From Serpentinicella sp031432315 (GTDB lineage Bacteria > Bacillota > Clostridia > Peptostreptococcales > Natronincolaceae): a stretch of 64,000 bases of DNA. Both the position numbers and the translations under genes were made by a program. Below, piece after piece: positions 56,201 through 64,000 of this stretch. The DNA is taken from NCBI RefSeq assembly GCF_031432315.1, contig NZ_JAVKGO010000004.1:1-64000 (forward strand), given 5' to 3'. Within the stretch, counting starts at the first letter, position 1. Each line of letters begins with the position of its first letter. The notes beneath the pieces are model-generated. The model did not search any database and was not told the DNA's origin. It saw only the letters and a program-made list of their open reading frames with translations.

Positions 56201-56341
56201 CTAAAGCTCTTTTTTGATGCTTTCTGGTATTTCAGGTTCATACATAGTTAACCAGCTCGTTGTGCTTACGCCACTCATGGCAACTACGGTTAGTAAACTA
56301 GCTGCTACGGTTAAAATATTTCTTTTCAGAAGTTTTATCAT
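56201..56341 (-). CDS. agrD: AgrD-like autoinducer precursor 1 (Ser-type)
   Basis: A 46-aa peptide, too short for most gene callers, 12 bp upstream of the agrA pseudogene. Amphipathic leader MIKLLKRNILTVAASLLTVV, variable core GVSTTSWLTM, and acidic tail YEPEIPESIKKEL with the P-E-x-P pattern of AgrD proteins. Aligned with staphylococcal AgrD, Ser29 takes the place of the Cys that closes the thiolactone, so the predicted product is a lactone ring S-W-L-T-M. AAAGGAG RBS. It lacks its own agrB, of which only a 3' scrap remains, and would depend on the intact AgrB. Confidence 0.85.
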   Translation of the reverse strand: MIKLLKRNILTVAASLLTVVAMSGVSTTSWLTMYEPEIPESIKKEL

Positions 56342-56644
56342 GCTTGTTACTCCTTTCTTTTAAATTAATAAAGAATGCTAGCATTATGCCTGCTTAGCTG
56401 GGCATTGCTACTAAAAATTTTATTACTTGAATAAACTAAATCAACTTTTTAAAACTCTTTTGGCTAAAATTTAGATAATCTTATTACATTTACTCCTTCT
56501 CTTCTTTAATTTACATAGTCTATCCTTTGCGCTGGTTTCAACTAGCATAATATATTTTTGCAACATTCAAATATACTTACTTAACAGGTATCTATATTTT
56601 GTTCTTTAATTTTAATAGTGTTTTGCTTAATTAAATTTCAAAAC
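56342..56644. other. Duplicated agrD upstream region ending in an agrB scrap
   Basis: No gene. The stretch is a diverged copy of 61555-61945. Its last bases (ttaaatttcaaaact, about 56631-56645) match the 3' end of agrB, after which the sequence switches to the ABC-F fragment. Confidence 0.85.
56534..56566 (-). promoter_or_regulatory. Predicted AgrA site upstream of agrD copy 1
   Basis: Minus strand ATGTTGCAAA...GCTAGTTGAAACC; GTT cores 22 bp apart; followed by AGCGCAAAGGATAGA as in the other agrD copy. Confidence 0.68.
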
Positions 56645-56854
56645 TGTTTTAGATCAACCAACGAACCACTTAGACTTAGAGTCTATAACTGCGCTTAATA
56701 ATGGTCTTAGGGACTTTAGTAGTAACCTACTATTTACATCTCATGACCACCAATTTATGCAAACCATTGCAAATAGAATTATTGGAGTTACTCCAAGTGG
56801 TGTGGCTGATTATCATATGACTTATGATGAATATCTAGAAAAAATAAATGGATA
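56645..56854 (+). pseudogene. 3' fragment of the ABC-F gene
   Basis: Copy of the last 210 bp of the ABC-F gene at 52136-53725, including the LDQPTNHLDLES segment through to the stop. It is fused at its left edge to the agrB 3' scrap and has no start. It marks the right half of a tandem duplication junction. Confidence 0.93.
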
Positions 56855-56860
56855 AAAAAT

Positions 56861-56900
56861 AACAAATACACCCCTAGGGCATCCTACGGGTGTATTTGTT
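56861..56900. terminator. Bidirectional terminator
   Basis: Perfect 13-bp stem AACAAATACACCC/GGGTGTATTTGTT with a 14-nt loop; a T run on the minus strand ends the protease gene. Confidence 0.88.
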
Positions 56901-56932
56901 ATTCTAATAATGATAATTACATTGCTTTTGTA

Positions 56933-58610
56933 CTACTCTGGTGCTATGTCAGTCCAAGTATCTGAACCCTCTAATCTGTAAAGATTAAATGATGCGATAT
57001 ACCCATATTTAGCACCCATTTGTAAATATCCATTATAATCTAATCTTCCTGCAACATAGTGTTCTGTTGCTGTTCCGTTTACAACTTCATATACTGGATC
57101 TGGATCTTCCGGATCTGGATCTATCGGATCCGGGTCTACTGGATCTGGGTCTACTGGATCTGGGTCTACTGGATCTGGGTCTACCGGATCTGGATCTACT
57201 GGATCCGGGTCTACTGGCGCGTTACCCATACCTATGTTTAACGCTTCTGCTGCATTAATCAATCCACCTGTTATGGTTTTATTTTGTAAACTAGATAACG
57301 GCGTCACACTATCTAATATGTTATCCTTCATTTCTAAAGGATCTGTTACCCCGTTGGTCAGTAANNNNNNNNNNNNNNNNNNNNNNNNNNNNNNNNNNNN
57401 NNNNNNNNNNNNNNNNNNNNNNNNNNNNNNNNNNNNNNNNNNNNNNNNNNNNNNNNNNNNNNNNNNNNNNNNNNNNNNNNNNNNNNNNNNNNNNNNNNNN
57501 NNNNNNNNNNNNNNNNNNNNNNNNNNNNNNNNNNNNNNNNNNNNNNNNNNNNNNNNNNNNNNNNNNNNNNNNNNNNNNNNNNNNNNNNNNNNNNNNNNNN
57601 NNNNNNNNNNNNNNNNNNNNNNNNNNNNNNNNNNNNNNNNNNNNNNNNNNNNNNNNNNNNNNNNNNNNNNNNNNNNNNNNNNNNNNNNNNNNNNNNNNNN
57701 NNNNNNNNNNNNNNNNNNNNNNNNNNNNNNNNNNNNNNNNNNNNNNNNNNNNNNNNNNNNNNNNNNNNNNNNNNNNNNNNNNNNNNNNNNNNNNNNNNNN
57801 NNNNNNNNNNNNNNNNNNNNNNNNNNNNNNNNNNNNNNNNNNNNNNNNNNNNNNNNNNNNNNNNNNNNNNNNNNNNNNNNNNNNNNNNNNNNNNNNNNNN
57901 NNNNNNNNNNNNNNNNNNNNNNNNNNNNNNNNNNNNNNNNNNNNNNNNNNNNNNNNNNNNNNNNNNNNNNNNNNNNNNNNNNNNNNNNNNNNNNNNNNNN
58001 NNNNNNNNNNNNNNNNNNNNNNNNTTAAATCTGGATGATTTATATCTACACCACTATCTATTACTGCTACAATAACCTCTTCATCACCTTGGGTTATTTC
58101 CCATGCTTCTTCTATGTTTATATCTATTCCAGCAACGCCAGATTGCTGTTGAATGGTTTGTCCAATATTTTTAAGTCCCCATAACTCGTTGCTTCTTTCG
58201 TCAGATGTAAGGTTAAGGGATTGATATATATAATTAGGCTCTATATATTCAATATAATCATGCGATTGAAGGTTATAGAAGTAGTTTGCCATCTGATCTA
58301 AGTCAACTAAGTTAGACATGGAAACTAGTCCAGCATTCATAAACTCGAAATTCTCAATCATTTCAAAATTATTTTGGAGAGTAGTCTTTACTAAATCATT
58401 TTTTTCAACATCATCCCTGTATTTAATTATAAATTCACCTGGTACAGCACTATGTACCGTATTGTCTTCTTCGGCCCACATATCGATTACAGTACTAAGT
58501 TCGATATCATTACTTATCATGCTATTCATTGGTATAATCGCATAAACACTTTGTGGGATTGCCATCAATATAACTAGTAAAATTGGTATTATCTTAAACT
58601 TGTTTTTCAT
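56933..58610 (-). CDS. Subtilisin-like (S8) protease with HYVAGRL domain
   Basis: Secreted serine protease interrupted by 660 N. N-terminal part: signal peptide (KIIPILLVILMAIPQSVYA), an inhibitor-like propeptide, then VIVAVIDSGVDINHPDL with the catalytic Asp185. C-terminal part: LLTNGVTDPLEMKDNILDSV and TITGGLINAAEAL, typical of the end of an S8 domain, then a (PVDPD)n linker and one HYVAGRL domain. The His and Ser regions are hidden in the N run. The two parts are out of frame by one base if the run length is exact, so either the gap size is approximate or a frameshift lies within it. Confidence 0.82.
57365..58024. other. Run of 660 N
   Basis: Unresolved bases inside the S8 protease gene. 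220 codons fits the expected distance between the Asp box and the end of the domain. Confidence 0.95.
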
Positions 58611-58654
58611 CTTGTCGCCCCTTTTATAGAATGTTTTGAAAAATTATTCTCTAA

Positions 58655-58688
58655 AAAAGCGTGAATGCCATAAAGCATTCACGCTTTT
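58655..58688 (-). terminator. Esterase 3 terminator
   Basis: AAAAGCGTGAATGC/GCATTCACGCTTTT 14-bp stem with six T on the minus strand. It separates esterase 3 from the protease gene 45 bp downstream and shares its core with the esterase 1 terminator. Confidence 0.9.
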
Positions 58689-58700
58689 GTTTGGTTATTA

Positions 58701-60458
<1,758 letters not shown>

Positions 60459-60603
60459 TGTAAATCCCCTCCAATTATTTTTTTGTAATAATGGCATACT
60501 GATTTGCATCATTATTGTACACCACCATTACTTTGTTGCAGAACTCTGCAATTCTGCTTATTTATAGCTATTCTATCTTTGTCCTTTTTTTTCCTTTGTG
60601 TAC

Positions 60604-60634
60604 GATTCAACTGGCATATTTTTTGTCACAACAC
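60604..60634 (-). promoter_or_regulatory. Predicted AgrA site upstream of esterase 3
   Basis: Minus strand GTGTTGTGACA...GCCAGTTGAATC; GTT cores 21 bp apart; followed by ACACAAAGGA and TAGAATAGCTAT as at esterase 2. Confidence 0.72.
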
Positions 60635-60683
60635 GCATAATTGTATGTATAATAAACACATTAAGTCTTTTATTTAAATGAAT

Positions 60684-60712
60684 AAAAGGTTTATCCAGTG
60701 GATAAACCTTTT
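60684..60712. terminator. agrA terminator overlapping the stop codon
   Basis: Perfect 14-bp inverted repeat aaaaggtttatcca/tggataaacctttt around one base. The agrA stop (60691-60693) lies inside it. Confidence 0.8.
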
Positions 60713-61401
60713 ATTAAATCATCATATTTATGTCTGCTCATAGCAGCTATTTTTTTACTACCTTTAAATTTTATTTCGTAAGATAAATTCCCTACTAACA
60801 TAATTTTTGAAATGTTGTCTTTATTTACAATAAAGGATTTGTGGGTCCTTATAAAGCTTTTACCAAGCATCTTTTCTAACTCAGCTAATGTTTTTTTCGA
60901 TGTAAAATGATTATTACCCGTATGTATAATGGATACCCTATCTTCTTTTTCTATATACAATATATTGGCTTTGTTTATAACATGTATGGTGTGCTTTTCC
61001 TTAATTGTAATTACATCATCTCTTTTTTTCTCTGATTCTATTTCTGAAACAAGAAGCGTATTTAACACTTCACTAAATTTTTGTATGTCTATTGGTTTTA
61101 AAAGATAGTCATATGGATGAACTGAAAAAGAATCAATGGCATATTCCATATGGGCTGTAACAAAAACAAACCTTGTTTCGCTAGATACTTTACTTATCAA
61201 CTTTGCTGCATCAATACCATTTAAATTTGGCATATCAATGTCAAGAAAGGCTATGTTTAGCCTTTCTTGCTTTGCAATCTCTACTGCTTGTACCCCATCC
61301 TCCGCAGTGAAAATTTTACTTGCAAAAGGATTTTTTGAGGCTACTTTTTTCAACATTTCCCTTGTGGGTTTATGGTCATCGCAAATTAAGATATCTCCCA
61401 T
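60691..61401 (-). CDS. agrA: AgrA-type LytTR response regulator
   Basis: A 236-aa response regulator. The receiver domain has acidic Asp8-Asp9, phospho-acceptor Asp54 (AFLDIDMPN), VTAH and the KPI Lys. A LytTR DNA-binding domain covers about residues 125-235 (DDVITIKEKHTIHVINKANILYIEKEDRVSIIHTG...FIRTHKSFIVN). Phosphorylated by the AgrC-like kinase, it should bind paired direct repeats; candidate sites occur before agrD and two esterase genes. The start lies 12 bp after the agrD stop with AGGATGGTG as RBS. Confidence 0.95.
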   Translation of the reverse strand: MGDILICDDHKPTREMLKKVASKNPFASKIFTAEDGVQAVEIAKQERLNIAFLDIDMPNLNGIDAAKLISKVSSETRFVFVTAHMEYAIDSFSVHPYDYLLKPIDIQKFSEVLNTLLVSEIESEKKRDDVITIKEKHTIHVINKANILYIEKEDRVSIIHTGNNHFTSKKTLAELEKMLGKSFIRTHKSFIVNKDNISKIMLVGNLSYEIKFKGSKKIAAMSRHKYDDLIKGLSTG

Positions 61402-61413
61402 GTTAACACCATC

Positions 61414-61554
61414 CTAAAGCTCTTTTTTGATGCTTTCTGGTATTTCAGGTTCATGCAAACCCCACAAACTAGTTGTGCTTACGCCACTCATTGCAACTAC
61501 GGTTAGTAAACTAGCTGCTACAGTTAAAATGTTTCTTTTCAAATGTTTCATCAT
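61414..61554 (-). CDS. agrD: AgrD-like autoinducer precursor 2 (Ser-type)
   Basis: A 46-aa precursor: leader MMKHLKRNILTVAASLLTVV, core GVSTTSLWGL, tail HEPEIPESIKKEL. AgrB would cleave before the charged tail and close the ring. The residue five from the new C-terminus is Ser29, not Cys, so a lactone S-L-W-G-L is predicted. Compared with copy 1 the leader and tail are almost unchanged, while four of five ring-forming positions differ. Strong GGAGG RBS 7 nt before the ATG. The 377-bp region upstream carries an AgrA-like site, so it may have its own autoregulated promoter. Confidence 0.88.
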   Translation of the reverse strand: MMKHLKRNILTVAASLLTVVAMSGVSTTSLWGLHEPEIPESIKKEL

Positions 61555-61931
61555 GCTTGTTCCTCCTTTCTTTTAAAATTTAGATTATAAAATACTAGCA
61601 TTATGCCTGCTTTGCTAGGCATTACTACTAAGATTTTATTACTTGGATAACTAGATCAACTTTTTAAAAATCTTTTGGCTAACATTTAGATATTATTATC
61701 ACATTTATTCCTTCTCTTCTTTAATCTATGTAATCTATCCTTTGCGCCAGGTTTAACTGGCGTAAAATATGTGCTAACATTTAGATATATGTGCTTAAGA
61801 GGTATTTATCTTTTCTTTGATTTTATAAATGTGTCTTCCTTTATTAAATAAATAGAAACAATTATGGGTGATATTTTTTATAAGAGAGGTATTGAATTTT
61901 TTTTACTTTTTGAAAGGCTGATAAGTCCTTA
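61555..61931. other. agrB-agrD intergenic control region
   Basis: No gene. It holds the AgrA-like site, a CGCCAG/CTGGCG hairpin overlapping it (61745-61762) and AT-rich sequence, and is conserved in the duplicated copy. The unusual length suggests a separate agrD-agrA promoter. Confidence 0.7.
61750..61780 (-). promoter_or_regulatory. Predicted AgrA site upstream of agrD copy 2
   Basis: Minus strand ATGTTAGCACA...GCCAGTTAAACC; GTT cores 21 bp apart; followed by GGCGCAAAGGATAGA. Confidence 0.7.
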
Positions 61932-62525
61932 TTAAATTTCAAAACTTGTAACCTTCTTACCTAATGGTGTTGCAAGGAAAAAAGCTAACATGATTCCTCC
62001 TAAACTAGATGTAGCTGCTTCATCGTATCCTGATTTTTGAACAAACAATATGACTATAAACCAAGTGGTTAAAAGTAAAATTGTTTTTTTCTTTATTTTT
62101 TTTCTTAGCTCAGGGTTTTTAATGGATTTTTTCTCTGTCCCCATAGGCACCCATTTAATTGTTATTAAAATACCCATTAAATACAGTGTTATAATTAATG
62201 AAAGTAATAGTTGCTGTGGAATAACAATTACTTTACTGAAAAACCCCAATAAAAGCATGAGAAATGTACTATAAACAAAACATTTATTAAAAGTGTCACA
62301 ATGACTTCCACCAATTTTTCGCCTAAATAGAATAAAGGTTACTACTACTATTGTGGTAGATTTAAAAATATTTAATATATATGCAAATACGAATATTGTA
62401 ATAAATTTAAGAAACTCACCTAAAAACACCTGTAACCCGTAGCTTAAAATTCCCCTTTTTTCATCACTGTACTTTAATTCATGACAAATATAAGACGAAA
62501 TACTATCAGATAGTTTTTGCACCAT
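61932..62525 (-). CDS. agrB: AgrB peptide-processing membrane protease
   Basis: A 197-aa polytopic AgrB. The catalytic pair His75 and Cys82 sits in FRRKIGGSHCDTFNKC with the usual seven-residue spacing, followed by about five helices and a KKKTILLLTTW segment. It removes the AgrD C-terminal tail and cyclises the peptide. It starts 4 bp after the kinase stop. It is the only intact agrB here, so both AgrD precursors would need it. Confidence 0.95.
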   Translation of the reverse strand: MVQKLSDSISSYICHELKYSDEKRGILSYGLQVFLGEFLKFITIFVFAYILNIFKSTTIVVVTFILFRRKIGGSHCDTFNKCFVYSTFLMLLLGFFSKVIVIPQQLLLSLIITLYLMGILITIKWVPMGTEKKSIKNPELRKKIKKKTILLLTTWFIVILFVQKSGYDEAATSSLGGIMLAFFLATPLGKKVTSFEI

Positions 62526-62529
62526 AACT

Positions 62530-63381
62530 CTATTCCCCCCTTGGTAAAATAGCAGTAAAAACTACAGTCTTTCTAGCTGTGTTTTCAACATTTATACTTC
62601 CATTATACTTGTCCATTATTTTTTTACAAATATGCAGTCCATATCCCCTTGTTTTTACGTCCTTTGTTGATATTCCCGCTTCAAATAATGCTTTTTGAAT
62701 ATTATTGCTTATGCATCCTGGATTTTCAATTTGAATTGAATATCCTCTTTTGCAATGACCTAATGTTATATTAATCCATCTTTCATCCTTTGGCATCAAT
62801 ATAGCTGCTTCTATTGCATTTTCTATTAAATTGGTGGCCAAATTATTTAGCTCCCAGGAATTTAACTTGATTTTATCTATTTTTTCCTTGCAATTTATCT
62901 CAAAATTAATTCCCTTTTCCTGGGCTACTTCTCTTTTCGTATTTAATATAGCTGTTAGCACAGGATGGCCCACTCTTATAATCTGATTTGTTGTTCTATA
63001 CTCCTTACTAATACCCGTTATGTAATTTGATAGTTCTTCATATTCCTGTAAGTATAATAATGCATTTATTGATTGTATATGACTGACATAATCATGCCTT
63101 TCGGTTTTAAGTAATGTGATTAATTCTTCTACGGCTTTCATATTTGTCTTAACTAAATTTAACTCTGTTTGCTTTGCCTCGTACTCTCCCACCCTTGCAA
63201 GGGAAATAATCACTAAAATCGTTATACTAATAATTAAAATGTTATATATAAATATATTGTTCTTTAATGAATCTAGAGAGTCTGCCATTCTTATTGATGT
63301 ATTAAGCATTAAAATTAGAATCGTTTGAAATAAAATTGTAAAAATTAAAATATATTTTCCCGTATTTTTCAGTCTAATCAC
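62530..63381 (-). CDS. agrC: AgrC-like GHKL histidine kinase
   Basis: A 283-aa kinase. There are only two N-terminal helices (residues 9-29 and 45-62), then a DHp-like helix with TERHDYVSHIQSI (His96) and a GHKL ATPase domain with N-box LATNLIENAIEAAI and G-boxes GYGLHICKKIMDKYNGSI. Typical AgrC proteins have six or seven sensor helices and about 430 aa. Here the sensor part seems to be split off into the overlapping upstream gene. Confidence 0.9.
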   Translation of the reverse strand: MIRLKNTGKYILIFTILFQTILILMLNTSIRMADSLDSLKNNIFIYNILIISITILVIISLARVGEYEAKQTELNLVKTNMKAVEELITLLKTERHDYVSHIQSINALLYLQEYEELSNYITGISKEYRTTNQIIRVGHPVLTAILNTKREVAQEKGINFEINCKEKIDKIKLNSWELNNLATNLIENAIEAAILMPKDERWINITLGHCKRGYSIQIENPGCISNNIQKALFEAGISTKDVKTRGYGLHICKKIMDKYNGSINVENTARKTVVFTAILPRGE

Positions 63382-63841
63382 CTGCTATATCCCATAAATA
63401 AAATTTTTTATTTTTGATTACAAATAAGAGTAATAATGATGAGAAAAATACTGGTATAAAACAAAGGATCGTTTCTTTAGAATTGTCTATTAATGAAGTA
63501 AATTCAGGCTCAAAAAAAACATCTAAAACCATTAATACAATGCTTTGAGTAATCCCTTGTGTAGCTCCTCCTATTAGTACAGGTATAATGGCCTTGTAGT
63601 ATCTTATTTTAAAACAAATAATTGCTAGAAAATAAAAAGAAGCCAGTTGTACAATCACAGAATAGGCCAACCCCATGTTTGCAGCCATTACTATAAAAGC
63701 AACTATTGCTTGTATAACCGATGCAGCCAATAATGGGGCTATTTTAATATTTTTAATATTGCAAAGATTTAAACCTATTAAGAATATGAGAATTGCCTCT
63801 GGAAATGAAACGAAAATCGAAACATATAAATAATTTAGCAT
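63374..63841 (-). CDS. Membrane protein, probable split AgrC sensor part
   Basis: A 155-aa protein with about five helices (YLYVSIFVSFPEAILIFLIG at the N-terminus, IIPVLIGGATQGITQSIVLM near 105, IPVFFSSLLLLFVI at the end). It overlaps the kinase start by 8 bp. The hydrophobic profile resembles the sensor half of AgrC-type receptors, so it may combine with the two-helix kinase to form the receptor. No enzyme motif is seen. GGGGG RBS; first gene of the agr operon in the window. Confidence 0.65.
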   Translation of the reverse strand: MLNYLYVSIFVSFPEAILIFLIGLNLCNIKNIKIAPLLAASVIQAIVAFIVMAANMGLAYSVIVQLASFYFLAIICFKIRYYKAIIPVLIGGATQGITQSIVLMVLDVFFEPEFTSLIDNSKETILCFIPVFFSSLLLLFVIKNKKFYLWDIAGD

Positions 63842-64000
63842 CTTTATCCCCCTAGCCTCTTTTAAATAAGTTAACTAAAACAATTATAATGAATATCAAA
63901 TAATTGCAAATAGTTATATTGGTCTTTAGTGCTCTAAAGGACTATTTAAATACTTATTGGAAATAAAATCGGATTTTTTGAGGTGCATCGGAGAGGTTGA
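63842..64000. other. Upstream region of the agr operon
   Basis: A TATAAT on the minus strand (about 63886) with a weak TTTGCA 16 bp before it may be the operon promoter. A small CTTTAG/CTAAAG hairpin lies at 63924-63939. No gene is visible up to the window edge. Confidence 0.4.

Overview
The window is AT-rich Firmicutes DNA, most likely from an endospore-forming, Gram-positive member of the Clostridia of the Alkaliphilus/Natronincola type. The evidence is a full-length SpoIIE with a Spo0A-style promoter, a class B sortase with an NPKTG-anchored substrate, a clostridial-type agr locus, TTG/GTG starts and strong GGAGG ribosome binding sites. The genus is a guess. Most genes lie on the minus strand. 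There are three N runs (33519-33922, 54908-54997, 57365-58024).

1-18.6 kb: a Wzx/Wzy-type surface polysaccharide cluster, transcribed right to left. It holds a Wzz-like length regulator, a membrane WbpM/CapD-type 4,6-dehydratase, a small four-helix-bundle protein, an initiating sugar-phosphate transferase, a WbpV-like epimerase/reductase, a decayed GT2, an intact GT2, a complete WbpI-A-B-D-E set predicted to make UDP-ManNAc(3NAc)A, two GT4 enzymes, Wzy, Wzx and a CapK/PaaK-like enzyme. 18.8-32.2 kb: pyrG, sortase B with its WG-repeat wall-anchored substrate, an O-antigen-ligase/TPR membrane protein, spoIIE, asnS, a GIY-YIG protein and an ABC ATPase. 32.7-42.6 kb: a small unknown gene with its own promoter, a secreted PHB-depolymerase-type esterase, a CcdA/thioredoxin pair, a Fur-box DUF2325 gene, mutY, an amidase-like exoprotein, a TPR protein and a CAP-domain lipoprotein. 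42.6-53.7 kb: ilvE between two MITEs, two ABC-F proteins, and a poly-gamma-glutamate operon (pgsB-pgsC-pgsA-ggt).

53.5-63.8 kb holds the most interesting system. It is an agr quorum-sensing locus (a separate membrane protein, AgrC-like kinase, AgrB, AgrD, AgrA) linked to secreted esterases and a subtilisin-like protease. Both AgrD peptides (46 aa, missed by simple ORF calling) carry Ser where the thiolactone Cys is expected and differ mainly in the predicted ring. The block from the ABC-F 3' end to the agrB 3' end is tandemly duplicated, with a readable junction at about 56645. One agrA copy is dead but its agrD is intact. Near-identical LytTR-type direct-repeat sites (21-22 bp period) precede both agrD genes and two esterase genes. 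The predicted circuit is peptide signal to AgrC/AgrA to esterase expression.

Intergenic DNA is full of three repeat families that occur together: (i) arrays of an 11-bp unit built on the near-palindrome AACNNTNGTT; (ii) a roughly 28-bp GAGATNCTTC...GNATGACA element whose stem bases covary between copies and which flanks the GIY-YIG gene on both sides; (iii) GTTGGTTA/GTTGGAAA tracts. No rRNA or tRNA gene, CRISPR array or complete insertion sequence was recognised.
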